A stretch of 64,000 bases of DNA from Deltaproteobacteria bacterium (GTDB lineage Bacteria; Myxococcota_A; UBA9042; DTJE01): the NCBI GenBank assembly GCA_029555025.1, contig JAKPTZ010000102.1, forward strand, positions 1-64,000, in the 5' to 3' direction. A model generated the notes under the pieces. The model saw only the letters and a list, made by a program, of their open reading frames with translations. It had not been told where the DNA came from and searched no databases. Shown piece after piece: positions 1-9,823 of the stretch; positions within the stretch are counted from its first letter, which is position 1, and each line of letters starts with the position of its first letter. Made by a program: the position numbers and the translations under genes.

Positions 1-2
1 GG

Positions 3-611
3 CATTACTTCGAGACGGCCGATCATCAGGTCTTGAAAGCGGTCATCAGGCGTCTTGTGAAGGATCCCGGTGTTCTGTGGCTGACCGATCAGTTCATCGA
101 CAAGGGCGCGCCGGGATCCATTCCCGGAAAGGGGATGCCGATCGGAAACCTGACCAGCCAGAACTTTGCCAACCTGTATCTTGGTCCGTTTGATCATTTC
201 ATGAAGGAAGCGGTTCGCATCCCCGGTTATGTGCGTTACATGGACGACATCCTTCTGTTTGACGACGATGCGGTTCGCCTGAAGCAAGCGGTTGTGCTTG
301 CGACAACATTTCTGGAAGGCATGCTGCTTGAAACCAAGGACGAAGCGTTCAGAACCGGCCGGACTTCGGATGGGGTGCCATTTCTGGGATTCAACATCTT
401 TCCGGCGGTGATCAGGTTTGACCGCATCCGACGACGTCGGTTTGCCAGGAAACTTGCGGCGGCTGCCGCCGAAATCCAATCAGGAACGGAAATCCCCGCG
501 AATGTGATGGCAAGTCTGCAAAGCATATACGGCTGGGCCCGAATCGGTGATACCGCGTCATTTGCGCGAACGGTCACCGCAGGCGTTTTGCCTTGGGAAT
601 CCTTTGGTTGA
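3..611 (+). CDS. DGR-type reverse transcriptase, C-terminal part (5' end off window)
   Basis: The open frame runs in from the left edge at base 3, so the gene is 5'-truncated by the window; the TTG at 33 is an internal codon. The visible part begins in the motif-2/3 region, has motif 4 as IGNLTSQNFANLYL and the catalytic YMDD box (YVRYMDDILLF). IGxxxSQ in place of the QGxxxSP of most reverse transcriptases is characteristic of diversity-generating retroelement enzymes. The family copies a template RNA with adenine-specific errors and directs the cDNA into a variable gene. The Asn-rich template repeat follows 57 bases after the stop, which fits this assignment. An Avd accessory gene and the variable target gene are not in the window and should lie upstream. 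Confidence 0.88.
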   Translation, partial: HYFETADHQVLKAVIRRLVKDPGVLWLTDQFIDKGAPGSIPGKGMPIGNLTSQNFANLYLGPFDHFMKEAVRIPGYVRYMDDILLFDDDAVRLKQAVVLATTFLEGMLLETKDEAFRTGRTSDGVPFLGFNIFPAVIRFDRIRRRRFARKLAAAAAEIQSGTEIPANVMASLQSIYGWARIGDTASFARTVTAGVLPWESFG

Positions 612-667
612 TTGAAAGTCGCTGTGCAGCGGGGCCGCGACATGTTTGGATTTGTTCAGCGGTCGAT

Positions 668-805
668 GGCGACAAGGGCTCCAACCGGGTTAATCGCGGC
701 GGCTCGTGGAACAACAACGCCAGGAACGTTCGCGCTGCCAATCGCAACAACAACGACCCCGGCAACCGCAACAACAACCTCGGCCTGCGCCCCGCCAGCT
801 CGGGA
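668..805 (+). repeat. DGR template repeat (TR), approximate limits
   Basis: Read in the frame of the 593-973 ORF, this stretch encodes a C-type-lectin/FGE-like C-terminus (VNRGGSW, then NRNNN and LGLRP). It has 14 Asn codons, nearly all AAC, in 35 residues. AAC clusters are typical of DGR template repeats, because random replacement of the adenines yields many amino acids and no stops. The repeat has no start signal of its own and follows the reverse transcriptase directly, so I call it a non-coding template, not a gene. The matching variable repeat should sit at the 3' end of an FGE/SUMF-like gene upstream. The ends cannot be fixed without that partner. Confidence 0.82.
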
Positions 806-847
806 CGGCTTCGGCGTTACTGCCGACCGGCCAGAAAATCGGCGCCT

Positions 848-864
848 GCCGGTGAAAATCCGGC
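848..864 (+). other. Hairpin downstream of the template repeat
   Basis: GCCGG, a 7-base loop TGAAAAT, then CCGGC form a perfect 5-bp stem. It is nested between two GGCGCC palindromes at 841-846 and 862-867. It could be part of the DGR template RNA structure or a weak terminator for the RT-TR transcript. There is no T-run, so a classic intrinsic terminator is unlikely. Confidence 0.4.
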
Positions 865-1042
865 GCCGCCGGTTCCGTGCCATTGTCCTGACCAGTGGCC
901 ATCGACCCGCGCCACGCCGGCAGGTTATCCTGAAGTCGTGGACGAACATTATCCCGGCCGCCCCGGCTGGTAGCTTCGGAAAACCGCTGTCGAACGTCGG
1001 GGCGGCCATGCACCATTCTGTGACTTTTCTGATCCAAAAGCA

Positions 1043-1090
1043 GTGACAAAGACTGTGACAAAGACTGTGACAGAGCTTGTGACAAGATGC
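1043..1090 (+). repeat. Four imperfect 12-bp tandem repeats
   Basis: GTGACAAAGACT occurs twice exactly, followed by GTGACAGAGCTT and GTGACAAGATGC. A degenerate TTGACA then follows. The array lies between the DGR and the Fic gene. Its role is unknown; a protein-binding array or a slippage product are both possible. Apart from the template repeat, hairpin and this array, I see nothing else definable in 612-1166. Confidence 0.75.
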
Positions 1091-1166
1091 TTGACATACC
1101 AGCCTGCTTTGATGTCCAATTATCCTTGGTTATCGGTTTGTTATATTAGACGGGCGGTTTGACAAA

Positions 1167-2339
1167 ATGCGTGAGTATGAACGGACACATCCCTGGATTT
1201 CCTTTGATCTTGACTTGGGCCGGGCCAGTCCGAAGTTCTGGATGATGCTGGGGGAAATCCAGTCCAAGTGTGAACATATCGCCGGCGTTCCCCTGATGGG
1301 CGATGTGGCGAAGCGGCTTCACCAGGTCTTCCTGGCAAAAGGCGTGCTGGCCACCACAGCCATCGAGGGCAATACCCTGACCGAGGAAGAGGTTGCACGT
1401 CGCATTCAGGGACTGCTGGATCTGCCGCCCTCAAAAGACTACCTTGGTCGGGAAATCGACAATGTGGTGGATGGATGCAACGAGATTCGGCGGCGCATTA
1501 TCGGGGGTGAGGCTGGAATCCTTACGACGGCCCAGATTATGGATTTCAACCGCCGAATAATGTCGGGCCTGCCGGACTCGGTGGAAAAGCTGCCGGGGGA
1601 AATACGGACGGTGAGCGTTGGCGTTGGCCGGTATCGTGGGGCGCCGGCGGAGGATTGCGAGTATCTGGTGGATCGCCTGTGCGAATGGATGAACCAGGAA
1701 AGGCAGCAGGCCCCGGCCGACATGAAAATTGCGATGGGGGTCGTTCGGGCAATCCTTGCGCATCTGTACCTGGTGTGGATCCATCCTTTCAATGACGGCA
1801 ACGGGCGCACGGCAAGGATGATGGAACTGCAGATTCTGCTGGACGTCGCGGTTCCGACGCCTGCGGCGCATCTTTTGAGCAATCATTACAATCAGACGCG
1901 CAGCGAGTATTACAGGATGCTCGATCGATCCAGCAGCGATAATGGAAACGCCATGCACTTCGTCATGTACGCCTTGCAGGGGATGCTGGACGGCCTTCGT
2001 TCGCAGATAGATTTGATCAGGGATTTTCAGTGGGACGTTGCCTGGCGCGAACACGTCTATGCCGCTTTCAAGACGATCCCGGGGACGGGGGAGTCCGTGC
2101 GCGTCAGGCGACGCGATTTAATCCTGGCGCTGTCGAATGTTCGGGATCCTGTTGCCGTGCCAGATCTGCGCAAGATTTCCCCGGAAGTCGCCGAGGCCTA
2201 TGCAGGCCGATCGATCCGCATGCTGTCCCGGGATGTTGAAGCCCTTGTCGAAATGGGACTGGTCGAAGTATCTCCGTCAGGCGCCAGGGCCGCCCGGGAA
2301 AGCATTTTGCGCTTTCTGCCCGGAAGGGCGGAGCGTTGA
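1167..2339 (+). CDS. Fic family protein (AMPylase-type)
   Basis: This 390-residue protein has the Fic catalytic loop HPFNDGNGRTAR, with the catalytic His near residue 206. Fic enzymes usually transfer AMP from ATP to a target protein side chain. The N-terminal TTAIEGN near residue 65 matches the inhibitory (S/T)xxxE(G/N) helix, so this is a self-inhibited class with the inhibitor in the same chain. The last 85 residues look like a winged helix that could bind DNA. No separate antitoxin is adjacent. A TATATT at 1142 could serve as a -10 element, but no good -35 goes with it. The target is unknown. Confidence 0.9.
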   Translation: MREYERTHPWISFDLDLGRASPKFWMMLGEIQSKCEHIAGVPLMGDVAKRLHQVFLAKGVLATTAIEGNTLTEEEVARRIQGLLDLPPSKDYLGREIDNVVDGCNEIRRRIIGGEAGILTTAQIMDFNRRIMSGLPDSVEKLPGEIRTVSVGVGRYRGAPAEDCEYLVDRLCEWMNQERQQAPADMKIAMGVVRAILAHLYLVWIHPFNDGNGRTARMMELQILLDVAVPTPAAHLLSNHYNQTRSEYYRMLDRSSSDNGNAMHFVMYALQGMLDGLRSQIDLIRDFQWDVAWREHVYAAFKTIPGTGESVRVRRRDLILALSNVRDPVAVPDLRKISPEVAEAYAGRSIRMLSRDVEALVEMGLVEVSPSGARAARESILRFLPGRAER

Positions 2340-2380
2340 CGCCAGGTCCGTAAAGAACCGCAAATGTGAATCCGAAATGA

Positions 2381-2407
2381 GGCGGGCGAATTTTCATTCG
2401 CCCTTAC
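2381..2407. repeat. Dispersed palindromic repeat, copy A
   Basis: GGGCGAATTTTCATTCGCCC at 2384-2403 is a 7-bp perfect stem with a 6-base loop, preceded by GC and followed by TTAC. Near-identical copies occur at 12915, 16670 and 16816. This one lies 44 bases past the fic stop and may act as a terminator, though there is no U-tract. Confidence 0.8.
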
Positions 2408-2479
2408 GATGTGTTGTGCCTTGACCCAATCCAGAACCAAGGAAAGTCCGATCCCGAAGGCCGAGGACAGTGCGGCAGG

Positions 2480-2531
2480 TTGACAAGGGCGGCGGGATGG
2501 CGTAAACGTTTACGCAACGTAATCGTTTACG
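2480..2531 (+). promoter_or_regulatory. Promoter with two LacI-type operators for the iol operon
   Basis: TTGACA at 2480-2485 is followed after 17 bases by a weak -10 (TAAACG). CGTAAACGTTTACG at 2501-2514 is a perfect 14-bp palindrome with the central CG typical of LacI/GalR operators. CGTAATCGTTTACG at 2518-2531 is a second, near-perfect copy centred 17 bp downstream. Both overlap the -10 and transcript start region, so repression and autoregulation by the adjacent LacI-family protein are likely. Confidence 0.78.
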
Positions 2532-2561
2532 TTGGGTTTTGGGCGGTTCGGCGGTGGCGGG

Positions 2562-3605
2562 ATGGCGGCGACGATAAAGCAGATTGCCGGGCGGTTGAAC
2601 GTGTCGGTGGCGACCGTTTCGCGGGCATTGAACGACCTGCCGGGCGTTGGCGAAAAAATGCGCCGCAAGGTGCGCCGGACGGCCGCGGAACTCGGCTATG
2701 TCCCGGATTTTCATGCCCGCGCCCTGGTTTCCGGCAAGGTCCCGTTCCTGGGACTGGTCGTTCCCGACATCACGAATTCGTTCTTCCCGGCGCTTGCCCT
2801 GGCCGTCGAGGAGGCCGCCGCGGCCAGCGGACAAAGCCTGATCCTGTTAAACACCAACTGGCGGCGCGATCGGCTTGCCCAGGCCCTGGAACTTCTGTCT
2901 TCCCGGCGCGTTTCCGGCCTGATCGTGGCCGAGCCGCTTGATGCGGCGATCCTTGATTCGGTCGATCTTGAAACCGTTTCGAACGGGCTGGTGCTTGCGG
3001 GCGTCGAAGCGCCAGGTGGAACCGGCCTTTGTTCGGTGATGGTCGATGACCGTGACGGCGGGATGCAGGTCGGTCGCCACCTGGTCGAGTGCGGCGCCCA
3101 TCGGATTGCCTTTGTCGGCGGCCCGTCCGAAAGCCCGAATTCCAGGGACCGCCTGGAAGGTTTGACCATCGGCCTGGGAATTTCCGGGGGCGCGGCCGCG
3201 ATTGTAAGTGTGACCGATGGCGCCTGGACCGAGGAATCCGGATACCGGCAGGCCGACCGTCTTCTTCGGGACATGGTCCCGGACGCCATCTTCGCGGCGA
3301 ACGACCTGCTGGCAATCGGGGTGATGCGCCGCCTGGTCGAAAGCGGGATCGCGGTCGGCCGCGGCGTCGCCCTGGCCGGTTACGACGACACCCACGTCGT
3401 TTCGTTGACGTCGGTGCCGATTACGTCGGTTGCCCAGCCGACCGCCCAGGTGGGTTCGCTGGCGGTCAAATTGCTTGGGCAGATGCTGTCCGGCGACTCC
3501 GGATGCGGCGATGCGGTCCTTAAGCCTTCACTGGTCGCAAGGTCAAGCACGCTTGAATTTTCGAACCTTCACGTTCTGGCGCCACGCGACGCCCAGGGAG
3601 CCTGA
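2562..3605 (+). CDS. LacI-family transcriptional regulator of inositol catabolism
   Basis: The N-terminal helix-turn-helix (IKQIAGRLNVSVATVSRALN) is followed by a periplasmic-binding-protein-like sensor domain (VPDITNSFF, then AGYDDTHV near the C-terminus). At 347 residues it has normal family length. I chose the ATG at 2562 over the TTG at 2532 because the latter only adds a Gly-rich leader. It lies just behind tandem palindromic operators and one base ahead of iolA, so it is probably autoregulated and controls the operon. The effector is presumably an inositol-pathway intermediate (inference). Confidence 0.9.
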   Translation: MAATIKQIAGRLNVSVATVSRALNDLPGVGEKMRRKVRRTAAELGYVPDFHARALVSGKVPFLGLVVPDITNSFFPALALAVEEAAAASGQSLILLNTNWRRDRLAQALELLSSRRVSGLIVAEPLDAAILDSVDLETVSNGLVLAGVEAPGGTGLCSVMVDDRDGGMQVGRHLVECGAHRIAFVGGPSESPNSRDRLEGLTIGLGISGGAAAIVSVTDGAWTEESGYRQADRLLRDMVPDAIFAANDLLAIGVMRRLVESGIAVGRGVALAGYDDTHVVSLTSVPITSVAQPTAQVGSLAVKLLGQMLSGDSGCGDAVLKPSLVARSSTLEFSNLHVLAPRDAQGA

Positions 3606-3606
3606 C

Positions 3607-5088
3607 ATGGAAAAAAAGGTCCTTTTCAATTACATCGACGGACGTTTCGTCGCAGCCGAGGCCGCCAGTGTCGAAGATGTCTGCAATCCGAGCACCGGCG
3701 AAGTCATTTCCCGCGTCCCGTATTCGGTGCCGGCCGAAATCGATTGCGCCGTGGCCGCCGCCCGTGCCGCGTTCCCATCGTGGTCCAGGACCCCGGTTTC
3801 GCGGCGCGTGAAACCGTTGTTCGACCTGGCCCACGAGATGCACCGGCGCGAGGAGGAACTCTGCCGCGTCCTGGTGCGCGAGATGGGCAAATCCCTGCCG
3901 GACGCCCGCGCCGAAATGAAGCGCGCCGTCGAGAACGTCGAGGCCGCATGCGCGATGCCGCTGCTTCAGCAGGGGGAAAAGCTGGTTGATTGTTCGGCCG
4001 ACATGGACGGCGAGGTGCTGCGCATGCCGGTCGGCGTTTTCGGGATCATCGCCCCGTTCAACTTCCCGGCAATGGTGCCGTTCTGGTTCATCCCGTACGC
4101 GGTCGCGACCGGGAACACCATCGTCGTCAAGGCGTCGGAACTGGTTCCGAACACGATGCAGATGCTTTTTGAGATGATGCACGCTGCCGGCATCCCGAAA
4201 GGCGTCGTGAACCTGGTCAATGGCGACCGGGTCGCCGCGGAAGCGTTGATCGACCACCCGGACGTGGCCGGCATTTCGTTCGTCGGATCGACCCGCGTGG
4301 CCGCCCTGGTTGCCGAAAAGTGCGCAAAAACCCACAAGCGGTTCCAGGCTCTCGGGTCTGCCAAGAACCACCTGGTCGTGATGCCGGATGCCAAGCTGGA
4401 CGACGTGGTGCGCAACATGGTCACGTCGTGTTACGGATGCGCGGGCCAGCGCTGCATGGCGTCTTCGGCCATCGTGACGGTCGGCCGCGAGATTCATGAA
4501 CAGGTCGTTTCGCGTTTCGTGGCCGCGTCCAGGGAAGTCCTGGCCGCAGATCCGCTGGATCCGAAGCATGAAAACGAAGGAATGCTGATGGGGCCGGTCA
4601 TTTCCGCGAAGAACAAGGCCTTTATCGAATCGATGATCCAGCGCGGCGTCGAACAGGGCGCGACCCTTGCCCTGGACGGACGCGGCCTGCAGGTTCCCGG
4701 ATGCGCGTGCGGGCACTTCGTCGGACCGACCGTGTTCACCGATGTAAAGCCGGGCATGGACATCCACACCACCGAAATTTTCGGGCCGGTCGTCGTGATC
4801 CTGAACGTCGATACGCTTGACGAGGCACTGAAGATCATCGCCGACCACCAGTACGGGAACGGGGCCTCGATTTACACCCAGAACGGGTACTGGGCCAGGA
4901 AGTTCGAACTGGAGGCCCGTGCCGGCATGATCGGCATCAACGTCGGCATCCCGGCACCGGTCGCGTTCCTGCCGTTCGGCGGAACCAAGCATTCGGCGTA
5001 CGCCGATATCAAGGCCCAGGGTCGCGACGTCGTCCGCTTCTTCACCGAAGCGAAAGTCATCACGCGCCGTTTCTGGAAAGAGGATTGA
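3607..5088 (+). CDS. iolA: Methylmalonate/malonate-semialdehyde dehydrogenase (acylating)
   Basis: This 493-residue aldehyde dehydrogenase oxidises malonate semialdehyde with CoA and NAD to acetyl-CoA and CO2, the last step of inositol breakdown. The catalytic loop CYGCAGQRCMA puts the nucleophilic Cys near residue 283. FNFPAMVPFWFIPYA and FLPFGGTKHSA are also typical of the MmsA/IolA family. The ATG at 3607 follows the regulator stop by one base; the longer ORF from 3430 overlaps the regulator and is rejected. The methylmalonate (MmsA) role is possible, but the surrounding iol genes favour IolA. Confidence 0.93.
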   Translation: MEKKVLFNYIDGRFVAAEAASVEDVCNPSTGEVISRVPYSVPAEIDCAVAAARAAFPSWSRTPVSRRVKPLFDLAHEMHRREEELCRVLVREMGKSLPDARAEMKRAVENVEAACAMPLLQQGEKLVDCSADMDGEVLRMPVGVFGIIAPFNFPAMVPFWFIPYAVATGNTIVVKASELVPNTMQMLFEMMHAAGIPKGVVNLVNGDRVAAEALIDHPDVAGISFVGSTRVAALVAEKCAKTHKRFQALGSAKNHLVVMPDAKLDDVVRNMVTSCYGCAGQRCMASSAIVTVGREIHEQVVSRFVAASREVLAADPLDPKHENEGMLMGPVISAKNKAFIESMIQRGVEQGATLALDGRGLQVPGCACGHFVGPTVFTDVKPGMDIHTTEIFGPVVVILNVDTLDEALKIIADHQYGNGASIYTQNGYWARKFELEARAGMIGINVGIPAPVAFLPFGGTKHSAYADIKAQGRDVVRFFTEAKVITRRFWKED

Positions 5089-5090
5089 AT

Positions 5091-6191
5091 ATGGATACCG
5101 CAAGCCCCCTGAAGCTGACAACGCAGATTGGAAAGACCGACTTCTGGAACGACTCGTGTTCGATTTCCGAGCTTGAGTACGCGATTTCGCACGGGGCGGT
5201 CGGCGCGACCACCAATCCGACGATTGTTCTTGGCGTGCTGAAAAAGGAAATGCACCTGTGGAGTGACCGGATTGTCGAGCTTATCCGCGACAACCCGACC
5301 TGGGGCGAGGCGGAAGTCGCGTGGCGCCTGATCGAGCTGATGGCCGTTCGTGGCGCCGAGCTGTTGCGGCCGACGTTTTACGCGACGGCCGGCAAGAAGG
5401 GGCGGCTGTCGATCCAGACGAATCCGCAGTACTGGCGCGACCCGGCGGCACTTGCGGCCCAGGCCATCCATTTCAACGGCCTGGCGGAAAACATGCAGGT
5501 GAAGATTCCGGCGACCGAGGCCGGCATCCAGGCGATCGAGGAAGCGACGGCGCACGGCGTCAGCGTCAACGCGACGGTGTGCTTCACGGTGCCGCAGGCG
5601 ATTGCGGTGGCCGAAGCGGTTGAACGCGGTCTTGCGCGCAGGGAGGCCGACGATTGCTCGACGGTTTCGATGAGCCCGGTGTGCACGATAATGGTCGGCC
5701 GGCTTGACGACTGGATGAAGGTCGTGGCCGCCCGCGACGGGATAAAAGCGCCGGAAGGGTTCCTGGACTGGGCGGGCATCGCCGCGATAAAGCGTGCCGC
5801 GGTCGAATACGCCGCGCGCGGGTTCCGGACACGGCTGCTTGCGGCAGCATACAGGCACGACGGCCACTGGTCCGAACTGGTGGGCGGCGACATCGTCCTG
5901 ACGATTCCGCACAGTTGGCAGGTAAGGTTCAACGCGTCATCCATCCCGGTCGTTGCCCGTTTCGACAATCCAGTCGATCCGGCCGTCATCGACTTCATGG
6001 CGGCCAACTTCCCGGATTTTGTTCGGGCATACCGGCCGGATGGCATGGCGCCGGCCGAATTCGACGCTTACGGCGCGACGGCAAGGACGCTTCGGGCGTT
6101 CCTTGTGTCGTACCAGGAACTTCTGGCGGTTGTGCGCGATTTCATGATCCCGGATCCCGACGTGGCCCGTGGCGAAGGTGGAGGAAAGTGA
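5091..6191 (+). CDS. Transaldolase-family protein of the iol operon
   Basis: The 366-residue protein has the transaldolase TIM-barrel pattern: DFWNDS near the N-terminus, GATTNPTI, and the Schiff-base lysine in VKIPATEAG near residue 138. The ATG at 5091 has an AAAGAGG site and follows iolA by two bases. It overlaps iolB by one base (TGATG). Standard iol operons carry the aldolase IolJ, which splits 2-deoxy-5-keto-gluconate 6-phosphate into dihydroxyacetone phosphate and malonate semialdehyde. No IolJ is visible here, so this class I aldolase-fold protein may do that step; that is inference. An ordinary pentose-phosphate transaldolase is the alternative. Confidence 0.8.
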   Translation: MDTASPLKLTTQIGKTDFWNDSCSISELEYAISHGAVGATTNPTIVLGVLKKEMHLWSDRIVELIRDNPTWGEAEVAWRLIELMAVRGAELLRPTFYATAGKKGRLSIQTNPQYWRDPAALAAQAIHFNGLAENMQVKIPATEAGIQAIEEATAHGVSVNATVCFTVPQAIAVAEAVERGLARREADDCSTVSMSPVCTIMVGRLDDWMKVVAARDGIKAPEGFLDWAGIAAIKRAAVEYAARGFRTRLLAAAYRHDGHWSELVGGDIVLTIPHSWQVRFNASSIPVVARFDNPVDPAVIDFMAANFPDFVRAYRPDGMAPAEFDAYGATARTLRAFLVSYQELLAVVRDFMIPDPDVARGEGGGK

Positions 6192-6997
6192 TGAAGGATC
6201 CAAGGCTTGACAGGTTCTTACAGGGTTTTGGGCCGGGCCGCACGGCCGTCTGCAGGCAGGATGACACGGAAGTCCCGATGGGGATGGACTTTTTCATCCT
6301 GCGCGCATGTGCGGGCGAAACGATTTTTGACCCTTCGGACGCCGGTTTCGAGTGCGCGTGGCTTCTGATGGACGGAACGGTGCTTTTCCAGCAGGGCGAC
6401 AAATCCCACACGGCGACAAGGACGTCTCTGTTTTCCCAGGATCCTTACTGCATGCACGTGCCGGCCGGGTGCCCGGTGACCATAAGGGCGCTTGCCGACT
6501 GCGAACTGGCGCTTTTCAGGGTTACGAACGACCGATCGTTTTCGCCCAGGTTTTACGACCCGAAGACGATGCTTGAGTGCGAACTGCGCGACCGGGGACG
6601 ATGGAACGACACGGCGTATCGGGTCGTGCGCACCATTTTCGACAACCGGAACAACCCGGACGCGCAGCTTGTCCTTGGTGAAGTCGTCAATTTCGGCGGG
6701 CGCTGGTCCAGTTACCCGCCGCATCATCATCCGCAGCCGGAAATTTACCATTACCGGTTCAGCATGCCGCAGGGATACGGCCATGGCGAACTTGGCGACG
6801 ACGTCCTGAAGATCCGCCAGTACGACACGCTGCGGATTTCGGGCGGTAACGACCACAGCCAGGTCGCCGCGCCCGGTTACGAAATGTATTACATCTGGGC
6901 AATCCGGCATCTGCCGGGGAACCGCTATACAACGCCGGAATTTACGGCCGAGCACGTCTGGCTGAAGGATCTGCCCTTCACCGGCACCCAGTTTTGA
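6191..6997 (+). CDS. iolB: 5-deoxy-glucuronate isomerase
   Basis: This 268-residue double-cupin protein converts 5-deoxy-glucuronate to 2-deoxy-5-keto-gluconate. The metal-binding cluster YPPHHHPQPEIYHYRF and the C-terminal EMYYIWAIRHLP region match IolB. The ATG at 6191 shares its first base with the stop of the preceding gene, indicating translational coupling. The larger ORF upstream of 6191 is a shadow of the transaldolase gene. Confidence 0.93.
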   Translation: MKDPRLDRFLQGFGPGRTAVCRQDDTEVPMGMDFFILRACAGETIFDPSDAGFECAWLLMDGTVLFQQGDKSHTATRTSLFSQDPYCMHVPAGCPVTIRALADCELALFRVTNDRSFSPRFYDPKTMLECELRDRGRWNDTAYRVVRTIFDNRNNPDAQLVLGEVVNFGGRWSSYPPHHHPQPEIYHYRFSMPQGYGHGELGDDVLKIRQYDTLRISGGNDHSQVAAPGYEMYYIWAIRHLPGNRYTTPEFTAEHVWLKDLPFTGTQF

Positions 6998-7011
6998 CAG
7001 GGGGTTGGCGC

Positions 7012-8877
<1,866 letters not shown>

Positions 8878-8882
8878 ACAAG

Positions 8883-9806
8883 ATGTCGAACCCGATCAAG
8901 GTGGCCAACGCGCCATGTTCATGGGGTGCCCTGGAATTTGATCTCGACGGGCAGGCGGCCGGCGCGGACCGCGTGCTGTCGGAAATGAGCCGTGCCGGAT
9001 TTGTCGGCACCGAGTTTGGCGACTGGGGTTTTCTGCCGACCGACAAGGATGGCCTGAAGGCGATTCTTGACAAGTACGGCCTGCAGATGATCGGCGCGTT
9101 CGTGCCGGTGGCTCTGTGGAAAAGGGAAGCGTGGGAAAAGGGAATCGAGACGGCGGTCAGGACGGCGAACCTTCTGGCTTCCGTGGCCGAACGTCCGTTC
9201 ATCGTGCTTGCCGATGAAAACGGCAGCGTGCCGGAACGCACGAAGAACGCCGGACGCATCCGCCCGGAACAGGGACTGACCGACGAGCAGTTCAAGACGT
9301 TTGGCGAGGGCGCGAACGCCCTGGCGCGGGCAGTCCTGGAAATGACCGGCGTCAAGACGGTGTTTCACCACCATTGCGCCGGGTATATCGAGACGCCGGC
9401 CGAGGTCGAAAAACTGCTTTCCGTCACTTGTCCGGATCTGCTGGGGCTTTGCCTGGACATGGGACATTACCGCTTCGGCGGCGGCGATCCCGTCGAGGCA
9501 CTGAAGAAGCATGCCGACCGCATCTGGCACATCCATTACAAGGATTGCAGCGTCGAAGTGGCCGAGCGCGCGCGCAGGGAAGGACTGGATTACTTCCAGG
9601 CGGTCGCGGCCGGCGTGTTCTGCGAGCTCGGCAAGGGCGACGTGGATTTCGCGGCGATTACGAAAATCCTGAACGAACGCAACGCGGCCGGACGCCTGCC
9701 GGCGATTGACTGGATCGTGGTCGAGCAGGACGTGCTGCCCGGGATGGGCTCGCCGTTTGAGAGCGCGGTCAGGAACAGGCAATACCTGAAGACCCTTGGT
9801 CTTTGA
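8883..9806 (+). CDS. iolE: Inosose dehydratase
   Basis: This 307-residue sugar-isomerase/dehydratase TIM barrel dehydrates 2-keto-myo-inositol (scyllo-inosose). It starts NAPCSWGALEF, the usual IolE opening. It carries HHHCAGYIETPAEVEKLL, CLDMGHYRFGG and HIHYKDC with the expected metal ligands. It begins five bases after iolD. The ORF-track start at 8769 lies inside iolD and is not used. Confidence 0.93.
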   Translation: MSNPIKVANAPCSWGALEFDLDGQAAGADRVLSEMSRAGFVGTEFGDWGFLPTDKDGLKAILDKYGLQMIGAFVPVALWKREAWEKGIETAVRTANLLASVAERPFIVLADENGSVPERTKNAGRIRPEQGLTDEQFKTFGEGANALARAVLEMTGVKTVFHHHCAGYIETPAEVEKLLSVTCPDLLGLCLDMGHYRFGGGDPVEALKKHADRIWHIHYKDCSVEVAERARREGLDYFQAVAAGVFCELGKGDVDFAAITKILNERNAAGRLPAIDWIVVEQDVLPGMGSPFESAVRNRQYLKTLGL

Positions 9807-9823
9807 TGAAGGAAGGACGAAAA

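Noticed and set aside
593-973. ORF with an SUMF-like Asn-rich stretch as a protein-coding gene
   Set aside because: It starts inside the RT gene, has no ribosome-binding site and ends in low-quality sequence; the AAC pattern fits a non-coding DGR template.
3520-5121. 533-residue minus-strand ORF opposite iolA
   Set aside because: Shadow ORF of a GC-rich gene; the plus strand encodes a clear aldehyde dehydrogenase.
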